Assembly: GCA_036381175.1 (NCBI GenBank)
Contig: DASVDI010000045.1
Coordinates: forward strand, 1-13,852
Reading direction: 5' to 3'
Length of the DNA stretch: 13,852 bases
From: JAJUFS01 sp036381175
GTDB lineage: Bacteria; Pseudomonadota; Gammaproteobacteria; Natronospirales; JAJUFS01
A program made the position numbers and the translations under genes. Shown piece by piece: positions 5,696 through 13,766 of the stretch. Numbering within the stretch: the stretch's first letter is position 1; each line of letters begins with the position of its first letter. Under the pieces are notes generated by a model. The model saw only the letters and a program-made list of their open reading frames with translations. It was not told where the DNA came from and ran no database searches.

Positions 5696-7361
5696 CTGCC
5701 CGTACCATTTCCCTGGCGTGTTCACGAGTGGTGTCCGTGATCTTCACGCCGCCGAGCATGCGCGCGAGTTCTTCGATGCGCACGGCATCATCAAGTTTCG
5801 CGATCGTTGTGCGCGTGTGATCCTTGTCCGCGATCTTCTCCACCTTGAAATGATGGTGCGCCTGGCTGGCGACCTGCGGCAGGTGCGTGACGCAGAAAAC
5901 CTGCCGGTCGCGTCCCAGCGCCCGCATTCGCCGGCCGATCAGCTCCGCAATGCCGCCGCCGACGCCGGCATCGACTTCATCGAACACCATCACCGGCATG
6001 TCGCTGGCATCGGATGCAATCACCTGTATCGCGAGCGAGATGCGTGACAGTTCGCCGCCGGATGCGACCTTTGCGAGCGGCGCGAGCGGCTGGCCGGGAT
6101 TCGCGGCAACCTGGAATTCGATCCGGTCCATGCCATGCGCACTGAAACGCGCCTTCGCATCGCGCTCAATGGCGATCGAAAATTTGCCGCCGGACATGCC
6201 GAGTTCCTGCATCACGGCGCTGACGTCCTTGCCAAGCGTTGTTGCTGTTGCCAAGCGCTGTTTTGAAAGTTTTTCCGCGAGCTTGAGATAATCCTGCTCG
6301 CGTTCCTTCAAATCGGTTTCGAGCTGTTGCAGCCGCTCGCTGGAATTTTCCAGCCCGTCGAGTTCCTCGCGCAGGCTCGCCGCGAGTTCAGGCAACGCTT
6401 CCGCTTTCGCGCGATGCTTGCGGGCGAGCTGTTCGATTGACGCAAGACGCGCTTCGACGAAATCGTGCCGCTCGGGGTCCATCTCCAGCTCGCCGACGTA
6501 ACGGCGCAAATCTTCCGCACCTTCCTGCAAATTGATCAGTGCAGTGTTCAGCGTATCGGCGACGGGTTTCAGGGTGGCGTCGAGTTCGGCGAGTTCGCTC
6601 AGCGATTCGACGGCGTGGCTTAATAATGTATACGCGGATGCATCTTCGTTCTCGTAAGCGGCATCCAGGGCAGCCTGCGTGCCTTCGGCAAGCTTGCCCG
6701 CGTGCGCAAGGCGCTGATGCTCGTTTTCGAGTTCCGGCAGTTCTTTCGGATCGAGGTCCAGCGCTTCAAGTTCGCCGACCTGGAATCGCAGAAGGTCGCG
6801 ACGGTCGTCGGAGTCCTGTTGCGCGCGGCGCAGGTTATCCAGCACATCGCGCGTTTTTTTCCAGGCGTCGTAACGCGTCGCAATCTCGTCCAGCAGTTCG
6901 CTGTGATCGCCGAACGCGTCGAGCAGCTTGCGCTGTTCATCCCGGCGCATCAGCGACTGGTGTTCGTGCTGGCCGTGAATGTCGACCAGTTTTTCGCCGA
7001 GTTCCTTCAACGCCTGGATGGTGACGGCGCGGCCGTTGATCCATGCCTTGCTGCGGCCCTCCGACGTCACTACACGGCGGACCAGGCATTCGCCCGATTC
7101 GTCATCGAGTTCCTGTTCGGCGAGCCACTCGCGCACGGCGGATTGGTCAGTGAGATCGAAGCCGACGGAAATTTCCGTGCGCTCTGCGCCATGGCGAACA
7201 CTGGCAGCGTCAGCGCGATCGCCGAGCGCGAGACCCATCGCATCGATGAGGATCGACTTGCCCGCACCGGTCTCGCCGGTCAGCACCGTGAGACCGCGCT
7301 CGAAATCGAGTTCAAGCGATTCGATGATGGCGAAATCGGAAATGTGCGCGTGAGTCAGCAT
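5685..7361 (-). CDS. recN: DNA repair protein RecN
   Basis: A 558-residue SMC-like ATPase that helps repair double-strand breaks by recombination. The N-terminal half-domain carries Walker A GETGAGKS (29-36) and the Q-loop region DIHGQHEHQ (127-135). A long coiled coil with a RecN-type break covers about 155-370. The C-terminal half-domain has the ABC signature ASGGELSR (433-440), Walker B VMVFDE (457-462) and the switch motif THLPQVA (492-498). The length equals the family norm. The ATG at 7361 gives the standard MLTHAHISDFAII start but has only a weak GAG upstream. The gene follows nadK on the same strand, with a 180-bp palindromic region between them. No recognisable E. coli-type LexA box is seen upstream. 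Confidence 0.97.
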   Translation of the reverse strand: MLTHAHISDFAIIESLELDFERGLTVLTGETGAGKSILIDAMGLALGDRADAASVRHGAERTEISVGFDLTDQSAVREWLAEQELDDESGECLVRRVVTSEGRSKAWINGRAVTIQALKELGEKLVDIHGQHEHQSLMRRDEQRKLLDAFGDHSELLDEIATRYDAWKKTRDVLDNLRRAQQDSDDRRDLLRFQVGELEALDLDPKELPELENEHQRLAHAGKLAEGTQAALDAAYENEDASAYTLLSHAVESLSELAELDATLKPVADTLNTALINLQEGAEDLRRYVGELEMDPERHDFVEARLASIEQLARKHRAKAEALPELAASLREELDGLENSSERLQQLETDLKEREQDYLKLAEKLSKQRLATATTLGKDVSAVMQELGMSGGKFSIAIERDAKARFSAHGMDRIEFQVAANPGQPLAPLAKVASGGELSRISLAIQVIASDASDMPVMVFDEVDAGVGGGIAELIGRRMRALGRDRQVFCVTHLPQVASQAHHHFKVEKIADKDHTRTTIAKLDDAVRIEELARMLGGVKITDTTREHAREMVRAAAT

Positions 7362-7375
7362 TCGTCAGTTTCTCG

Positions 7376-7532
7376 AAGAGCAACGGCAATGGACAGGATT
7401 AACAGGATTTTTCAGAATTCACAGGATAAAAAGCAAAGTAAAAACATGGAAAGGCGCGATTTGCTTGTCCACAGAAAATAATCCTGTAAATCCGCTTTTC
7501 AAAATCCTGTTAATCCTGTCCATTGCTCTTGC
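7376..7532. repeat. Palindromic intergenic element with ACAGGAT units
   Basis: Two perfect 26-bp inverted arms (7386-7411 and 7501-7526) extend outward through AAGAGCAA on both sides, with a 6-bp insertion in the left arm only (CGGCAA, about 7384-7389). ACAGGAT occurs at 7393, 7402 and 7421 with a degenerate copy at 7412, a 9-10 bp period. The complement ATCCTGT occurs at 7481, 7504 and 7513 with a degenerate copy at 7490. The middle (about 7430-7475) is unrelated sequence. It fills most of the gap between nadK and recN. It looks like a dispersed non-coding palindromic repeat; this is inferred from structure, without a genome-wide count. Confidence 0.8.
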
Positions 7533-7541
7533 TTTTGTTTT

Positions 7542-8438
7542 TTATCTTTCCATGCCGGATTCGTGATCCCGGCCCCAGTGCAGTTTCTGCCGCAATAATT
7601 TGTAGTAATCGTGTCCGGCGGGATGCAGCAGCCGCGCGGGTTCGCCGTGACGCTGGATGACAACGCAATCGCCCGCGCCGAGATCGGCGTGATCTTGCCC
7701 GTCGAGTACAACTTGTGCGGCCGTATTCTCGGTATTGCTTTCGGTGCAGCGCATGCGGATTTCGATGCGCGCATCGCCGCCCACCACGATCGGCCGGTCC
7801 GACAGCGTGTGCGGGCAGATCGGCACGATGGCGAGCGCCTGCAGTTCCGGATGCAGTATCGGTCCGCCAGCGGAAAGCGCATACGCCGTCGAGCCTGTCG
7901 GCGTGGAAATGATGATGCCGTCGGCGCGGTGACTGCACACGTAATTGCCGTTCACATGCGTTTCGAATTCGATCATCCGGCCCGCGTCGCATTTCTGCAC
8001 GACGACATCATTCAGTGCCGTGGCGCTCCATGCATCCTCGTTCCCGCGGGCGACCTCGGCGCGCAATAGCGCGCGCGGTTCTTCGATGAAATTCCCGGAC
8101 AGCACGGCATCGAGACTGGAGCTGAGCTCCTCGGGACGAATATCGGCGAGAAAACCGAGCCTGCCGGCGTTGATGCCAACCAGCGGCACCTTGCGCGGCG
8201 CGAGCAGGCGCGCGGCATGCAGCAGGGTGCCATCGCCGCCGACGACCACGACGAGATCGGCATTCCCCGGATCGTCAGTGCCGACGGCATCCGTCTTCAG
8301 CAGCGCCGCGGTTTCGGCATCGGCACACAGCGCCAGGCCGCGCGGCGCGAGGTATGACACCGCCGCGCGCAGGGTTTCCACCGCGCGCGGGTCGTGGCGC
8401 TTCACGATCAGTCCGATTCGGTGAAATTGCGGCTTCAT
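7542..8438 (-). CDS. nadK: NAD kinase (ATP-NAD kinase)
   Basis: A 298-residue cytosolic enzyme (E. coli NadK is 292) that phosphorylates NAD to NADP using ATP. The catalytic GGDGT motif is at 67-71 within VVVVGGDGTLLHAARLL. NAGRLGFLADI (90-100), ALNDVVV (141-147) and the glycine-rich ISTPTGSTAYALSAGGPI (177-194) are all present, so the enzyme should be active. The ATG at 8438 starts MKPQFHRIGLI, the normal family N-terminus; the upstream in-frame extension does not resemble NadK. No Shine-Dalgarno sequence precedes the ATG, and TAACAT lies eight bases upstream (8452-8447). It diverges from hrcA across 172 bp and is followed on the same strand by recN. Confidence 0.97.
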   Translation of the reverse strand: MKPQFHRIGLIVKRHDPRAVETLRAAVSYLAPRGLALCADAETAALLKTDAVGTDDPGNADLVVVVGGDGTLLHAARLLAPRKVPLVGINAGRLGFLADIRPEELSSSLDAVLSGNFIEEPRALLRAEVARGNEDAWSATALNDVVVQKCDAGRMIEFETHVNGNYVCSHRADGIIISTPTGSTAYALSAGGPILHPELQALAIVPICPHTLSDRPIVVGGDARIEIRMRCTESNTENTAAQVVLDGQDHADLGAGDCVVIQRHGEPARLLHPAGHDYYKLLRQKLHWGRDHESGMER

Positions 8439-8520
8439 GGCGGGCGATGTTAGCAGATGAATTGCCACGCAATACGCCTTGCCGCGCGCGCATTTGCGGT
8501 GTGACTTCGGTGCACTCGCC

Positions 8521-8548
8521 TTGACACTGCGGCGTGCGTCCCCATAAT
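8521..8548 (+). promoter_or_regulatory. Sigma70 promoter of hrcA
   Basis: A perfect -35 TTGACA (8521-8526), 16-bp spacer and CATAAT (8543-8548; 5/6) lie in the nadK-hrcA divergent gap. The predicted start, near 8555, falls at the edge of the CIRCE repeat, so bound HrcA would block initiation. Confidence 0.85.
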
Positions 8549-8553
8549 TCGCT

Positions 8554-8580
8554 CTGGCACTCAAACTCGCTGAGTGCCAA
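8554..8580 (+). promoter_or_regulatory. CIRCE operator (HrcA binding site)
   Basis: CTGGCACTC, nine bases, then GAGTGCCAA. The consensus is TTAGCACTC-N9-GAGTGCTAA. The left arm differs at two positions and the right arm at one; the substitutions keep perfect pairing of the inner 8 bp (TGGCACTC/GAGTGCCA). It lies directly after the hrcA promoter and 30 bp before its ATG, the classic arrangement for autorepression. Confidence 0.95.
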
Positions 8581-8610
8581 GAAATAATCGCCGCCACCAG
8601 CCCGTGACTC

Positions 8611-9696
8611 ATGCCCAGATCTCGCCATGAAAACCTGCGCAGCACCGACGGCCAGCTCTCGGACCGGGCGCAGCAGCTTCTGAAGACCCTGGTGGAGCGT
8701 TATATCCGTGACGGCGAACCGGTCGGCTCGCGCACGCTGTCGCGGGATTCCGGTCTGGATCTGAGTCCTGCCACCATTCGCAACATCATGGCTGATCTCG
8801 AAGATCTCGGCATGGTTCGCTCGCCGCACACCTCCGCCGGGCGCGTGCCGACAGCGCGCGGTTACCGGTTGTTCGTGGACGCGCTGCTGGCGGTCAAGCC
8901 ACTCGACAGCCGGGAGGTCGCACGCCTTCAGCACGATCTGCTGCGGGAGATGGAACCGGCACGCGGCGATTCGCAGAGCCTGATGACCATCACATCCAGC
9001 CTGCTTTCGGGTGTCACGCAGATGGCGGGCCTGGTGACCATTCCTAAGCGGGAGTTCGGCGCGTGGCGGCATGTCGAATTCCTGCCACTCTCCGACAACC
9101 GCGTGCTGGCGATCCTCGTCATCAATGAGCGCGAGGTGCAGAACCGCATCCTCGAACTCGATCGCGCCTGGACCCAGGCCGAGTTGCAGCAGTTCGCGAA
9201 TTACCTGAACACGCATTTCACCGGTCGCGATGTTGGCCAGGTCCGCGAATCGCTGCTGAAGGAATTGCGCAACACGCGCGAATCCATGAACGAGATGATG
9301 TCCGCCGCCATCACGATGGCGGAGCAGATGTTCGAACGCGCGCCGCCGGGCAAGGACTACGTGCTGGCCGGCGAGACGCACCTGATGGAGTTCGCCGAGC
9401 TTTCCAACGTCGACAAGCTGCGCCAGCTGTTCGAGGCCTTCAATAAAAAACGCGACATCCTCCACCTGCTGGACCAGTGCGTCGCCGCCGACGGCGTGCA
9501 GATCTTCATCGGCGAGGAATCCGGCTACCAGGTGCTGGACGAATGCTCGGTGGTGACCGCGCCATACCGCGTGAACGAGGAACTGGTCGGCGTGCTGGGC
9601 GTGATTGGCCCGACGCGAATGGCCTACGAGCGCGTCATCCCGATTGTGGATGTGACCGCGAAACTGCTGAGCGCGGCCTTGAACCCGCGCAAGTAG
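8611..9696 (+). CDS. hrcA: Heat-inducible transcription repressor HrcA
   Basis: A 361-residue repressor that binds CIRCE and controls chaperone genes; in well-studied bacteria its activity depends on GroEL. The N-terminal winged helix (about 16-90) includes LSDRAQQLLKTLVERYIRDG (16-35), SPATIRNIMADLEDLGMV (52-69) and the conserved SPHTSAGRVPTARGYRLFVD (71-90). The GAF-like middle and C-terminal parts follow, ending with GVLGVIGPTRMAYERVIPIVD, at the normal length. The ATG at 8611 is the only good candidate start but has no Shine-Dalgarno match. The operator lies just upstream, and a sigma32-type promoter for grpE overlaps its 3' end. HrcA is absent from enterics and present in Xanthomonadales, which helps place the organism. 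Confidence 0.97.
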   Translation: MPRSRHENLRSTDGQLSDRAQQLLKTLVERYIRDGEPVGSRTLSRDSGLDLSPATIRNIMADLEDLGMVRSPHTSAGRVPTARGYRLFVDALLAVKPLDSREVARLQHDLLREMEPARGDSQSLMTITSSLLSGVTQMAGLVTIPKREFGAWRHVEFLPLSDNRVLAILVINEREVQNRILELDRAWTQAELQQFANYLNTHFTGRDVGQVRESLLKELRNTRESMNEMMSAAITMAEQMFERAPPGKDYVLAGETHLMEFAELSNVDKLRQLFEAFNKKRDILHLLDQCVAADGVQIFIGEESGYQVLDECSVVTAPYRVNEELVGVLGVIGPTRMAYERVIPIVDVTAKLLSAALNPRK

Positions 9697-9705
9697 CCCC
9701 CAAAT
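9678..9705 (+). promoter_or_regulatory. Sigma32 (RpoH)-type promoter of grpE, overlapping the hrcA end
   Basis: CTTGAA (9678-9683), a 14-bp spacer and CCCCAAAT (9698-9705) closely match the sigma32 consensus CTTGAAA-N13/14-CCCCATNT. The hrcA stop codon (9694-9696) falls in the spacer. Transcripts would start near 9712 and give a grpE leader of roughly 65 bases. Confidence 0.7.
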
Positions 9706-9719
9706 GACAATATCAATCA

Positions 9720-9750
9720 CCGCCGGTCGGTCCGGCGGCGTTATTTTTTT
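9720..9750 (+). terminator. Terminator-like hairpin in the grpE leader
   Basis: A 7-bp GC-rich stem (CCGCCGG at 9720-9726 with CCGGCGG at 9732-9738, loop of five) is followed by CGTTATTTTTTT. This has the form of an intrinsic terminator between hrcA and grpE, yet it lies downstream of the likely grpE promoter, so it would act as an attenuator. The U-tract can also pair with the grpE ribosome-binding site. Confidence 0.65.
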
Positions 9751-9777
9751 GCATTCGAACTGTGCACGGAGAGGGAA
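9741..9777 (+). promoter_or_regulatory. Candidate fourU-like RNA thermometer over the grpE ribosome-binding site
   Basis: UGCA (9750-9753) pairs with UGCA (9763-9766). Beyond a bulged C9767, the U-tract (9749-9744, 9742-9741) can pair with GGAGAG and GA of the Shine-Dalgarno region (9768-9773, 9775-9776) through A-U and G-U pairs, with one A-G mismatch. The weak helix masks the ribosome-binding site GGAGAGGG (9768-9775). This is an inference from reading the sequence; no folding energy was computed. Confidence 0.35.
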
Positions 9778-10392
9778 ATGTCGGAAAAGACGGCAGCCAG
9801 CCAGGAAAACAACAACAAGAAGGGTGCCCCTGAAGAGCCGGACCAGAAGTCGGAACAGCAGCGAGCGGAAACGGAAACCGCTGCGGAGATCGACGCCACG
9901 GCACCAGAAGCGCCCCAAGACGACGTGGAAGCCGCACTCGTTGCGGCGAATGAAAAGGCCGAGGACAACTGGAACCAGTACCTTCGAGCCGTCGCCGAAC
10001 TCGACAACATCCGCAAGCGCGCCACGCGCGACGTGGAACAGGCGCGCCGGTTCGCCATCGAGCGTTTCGCGGCTGACCTGCTGGCCGTGAAGGACAGCCT
10101 TGAAATGGGCATCAACGCCGCCACCGATTCGAAGGACAAGGCCAGCGCGCTGCTCGAAGGCACCGAAATGACGCTCAAGCAACTCGCGCAGGTGTTCGAG
10201 AAGTTCGGCATCACCGAGATTGATCCGAAAGGCGAGAAATTCGATCCCGAGCAGCACGAAGCGATGGCCACGCAGCCTTCATCTGAGGCGGAACCCGACA
10301 CGGTGCTCACCGTCGTGCAGAAAGGTTATTTGCTGAACGGTCGCGTATTGCGTGCCGCGCGCGTGCTCGTGGCTCGACCGGCGGACGAGTGA
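9778..10392 (+). CDS. grpE: Nucleotide exchange factor GrpE
   Basis: A 204-residue cochaperone that releases ADP from DnaK and can act as a thermosensor through its long helix. The first ~50 residues are acidic, polar and probably disordered. The dimerising coiled coil covers about 51-110 (YLRAVAELDNIRKRATRD, 68-85). The C-terminal beta-domain carries the family signature FDPEQHEAMA (155-164) and TVLTVVQKGYLLNGRVLRAA (175-194). The length is typical. The ATG at 9778 has a very strong ribosome-binding site, GGAGAGGG (9768-9775), although it may be masked by pairing with the upstream U-tract. It lies between hrcA and dnaK and has its own sigma32-type promoter. Confidence 0.97.
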   Translation: MSEKTAASQENNNKKGAPEEPDQKSEQQRAETETAAEIDATAPEAPQDDVEAALVAANEKAEDNWNQYLRAVAELDNIRKRATRDVEQARRFAIERFAADLLAVKDSLEMGINAATDSKDKASALLEGTEMTLKQLAQVFEKFGITEIDPKGEKFDPEQHEAMATQPSSEAEPDTVLTVVQKGYLLNGRVLRAARVLVARPADE

Positions 10393-10402
10393 CGGAAGGA
10401 AT

Positions 10403-10441
10403 TTCCCCTGCGGCTTGAAAGCCACGGGGAAGTCCCCATTA
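10403..10441 (+). promoter_or_regulatory. Sigma32 (RpoH)-type promoter of dnaK
   Basis: A perfect -35 CTTGAAA (10414-10420), a 13-bp spacer and CCCCATTA (10434-10441) match the heat-shock sigma consensus nearly completely. The expected start is near 10448, giving a leader of about 47 bases. The -35 is at the apex of an inverted repeat: TTCCCC (10403-10408) with GGGGAA (10426-10431) outside, GGCT (10412-10415) with AGCC (10420-10423) inside. Confidence 0.85.
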
Positions 10442-10494
10442 ACGGGACATCCAGAAAAACAGATTGCGATTTCAAAATATACGGAGACTTGATC

Positions 10495-12414
<1,920 letters not shown>

Positions 12415-12439
12415 GAGGTTAGAAGCAAGAAGCAAGAGG
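12415..12439 (+). repeat. Heptad repeat, left copy, after dnaK
   Basis: Directly after the dnaK stop codon, 7-bp units GAGGTTA, GAAGCAA, GAAGCAA and GAGG follow one another. The array is an imperfect inverted partner (19 of 25 positions) of the array at 12546-12573. Its last bases begin the hairpin at 12438-12466. Confidence 0.7.
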
Positions 12440-12466
12440 ACGGCGCTCGCGGGTCGAGCGCTGTCC
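12438..12466 (+). other. Stable hairpin between dnaK and dnaJ
   Basis: GGACGGCGCTCG (12438-12449) pairs with CGAGCGCTGTCC (12455-12466): a 12-bp stem with one G-T wobble and a five-base loop. No T-run follows, so it is not a standard intrinsic terminator. It may stabilise the 3' end of dnaK mRNA or reduce transcription into dnaJ. A small CCGC-ATTT-GCGG hairpin follows at 12465-12476. Confidence 0.75.
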
Positions 12467-12545
12467 GCATTTGCGGGGCGCAAGCGCGAGCATAAGTAGA
12501 AAGGAGGAGCAGGGGTTTGCAGGGTAACGGTGCAGAGGTTTTTGT

Positions 12546-12573
12546 CCTCTCACCTCTCACTTCTCACCTCTCA
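12546..12573 (+). repeat. Heptad repeat CCTCTCA x4, just before dnaJ
   Basis: Four tandem 7-bp units, CCTCTCA, CCTCTCA, CTTCTCA and CCTCTCA, end seven bases before the dnaJ ATG. The pyrimidine-rich tract takes the place where a Shine-Dalgarno sequence would be expected. It mirrors, in inverted orientation, the array after dnaK. Confidence 0.85.
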
Positions 12574-12580
12574 CGGGATC

Positions 12581-13729
12581 ATGAGCAAACGGGACTACTA
12601 CGAGGTGCTTGGCGTTGAACGCAACGCACCGGACGCGGAACTGAAAAAGGCGTACCGGCGCTTTGCGATGAAATATCACCCGGATCGCAATCCGGGCGAC
12701 AAGGAGGCCGAAGCGAAATTCAAGGAAGCCAAGGAAGCCTACGAAGTCCTTTCCGATCCGCAGAAGCGCGCCGCCTACGACCAGTTCGGCCATGCCGGTT
12801 TCGATCCGTCGATGGGTGCGGGCGGATTTGGCGGAGGCCGTGGCGGCAACGCGGATTTCGGCGACATTTTCGGCGATATCTTCGGTGATATCTTCGGTGG
12901 TGGACGCGGCGGCGGAGGTGGTGGCCGACGCGTATTCCGCGGCGCCGATCTGCGCTACGAACTCCACCTTGATCTTGAACAGGCGGTTGCCGGCGACACG
13001 ATCGAAATTCGCGTGCCGCGCCTTGTCGCCTGTGAAACCTGCAAGGGTTCGGGCGCGAAACCCGGCACCGAGCCGAAAACCTGCGGCACTTGCGGTGGCG
13101 CGGGCCAGGTCCGCATGCAGCAGGGTTTCTTCTCCATCCAGCAGACCTGTCCCGAATGCCGCGGCGCCGGCACGGTCGTGGCCGAGCCGTGCCCCGATTG
13201 CAGCGGGCGTGGCCGCAAGCAGGAAACGCGCAACCTTTCCGTGAAAATTCCCGCTGGCGTGGATAACGGCGATCGCATTCGCCTCACCGGCGAGGGCGAG
13301 GCAGGCGAGAACGGCGGACCGCCGGGCGATCTTTACGTCGAGATCGCCGTTCGTCCCCACAAGATTTTCCGTCGCGAAGGCAGCGATCTGCATTGCGACG
13401 TGCCGGTGAGCTTCGCGACCGCCGCCCTCGGCGGCGAAATCGAAGTGCCGACCCTGAACGGTCGCGTGACCCTGAAAGTCCCGCCCGAAACGCAGGGCGG
13501 CAAGCAGTTCCGCTTGCGCGGCAAGGGCGTGAAATCCGTGCGTAGCGGCATGCTTGGCGATCTGTATTGCCAGGTCCAGGTGGAAACGCCGGTGAACCTG
13601 ACGAAAGAGCAGAAGGAAGCGTTGAAGCAATTCGAGGCGTCGCTCGAAACCGGCGGCAAACGGCACAGCCCGCGCAAAGCATCATGGCTGGATGGCATGA
13701 AAGGTTTTTTCGATAACATGAAGTCGTGA
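12581..13729 (+). CDS. dnaJ: Chaperone protein DnaJ (Hsp40)
   Basis: A 382-residue type I J-protein that delivers unfolded substrates to DnaK and stimulates its ATPase. The J-domain (about 4-70) has the HPD motif at 33-35. A Gly/Phe-rich region (72-118) contains FGDI three times in a row (93-104). Four zinc-finger repeats follow: CETCKGSG (151-158), CGTCGGAG (168-175), CPECRGAG (190-197) and CPDCSGRG (204-211). The C-terminal substrate-binding domains end with DGMKGFFDNMKS. The start is the ATG at 12581, giving MSKRDYYEVLG; the in-frame upstream extension is encoded by the heptad repeats. The only ribosome-binding match is a close GGGA at 12575-12578. dapB follows after 37 bp. Confidence 0.98.
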   Translation: MSKRDYYEVLGVERNAPDAELKKAYRRFAMKYHPDRNPGDKEAEAKFKEAKEAYEVLSDPQKRAAYDQFGHAGFDPSMGAGGFGGGRGGNADFGDIFGDIFGDIFGGGRGGGGGGRRVFRGADLRYELHLDLEQAVAGDTIEIRVPRLVACETCKGSGAKPGTEPKTCGTCGGAGQVRMQQGFFSIQQTCPECRGAGTVVAEPCPDCSGRGRKQETRNLSVKIPAGVDNGDRIRLTGEGEAGENGGPPGDLYVEIAVRPHKIFRREGSDLHCDVPVSFATAALGGEIEVPTLNGRVTLKVPPETQGGKQFRLRGKGVKSVRSGMLGDLYCQVQVETPVNLTKEQKEALKQFEASLETGGKRHSPRKASWLDGMKGFFDNMKS

Positions 13730-13766
13730 TCCAGCGGCGAATGTCGCAATAAAACGGGGAACAACA

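Noticed and set aside
7362..7541. SOS (LexA) box upstream of recN
   Set aside because: CTGT and ACAG strings occur as part of the ACAGGAT repeats, but none has the CTGT-N8-ACAG spacing and AT-rich centre; other lineages use different LexA motifs, so absence is not proof of non-SOS control.
8275..10257. 660-codon open frame on the minus strand opposite hrcA and grpE
   Set aside because: It runs antisense across two genes, the CIRCE site and into nadK, with no family resemblance; a codon-bias artefact.
10489..10491. TTG as the dnaK start
   Set aside because: It lies only two bases from GGAG, whereas the ATG at 10495 has correct spacing and gives the canonical N-terminus.
12557..13666. 369-codon minus-strand frame opposite dnaJ
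   Set aside because: Antisense shadow; the repetitive Ala/Thr stretch mirrors the Gly-rich DnaJ linker.
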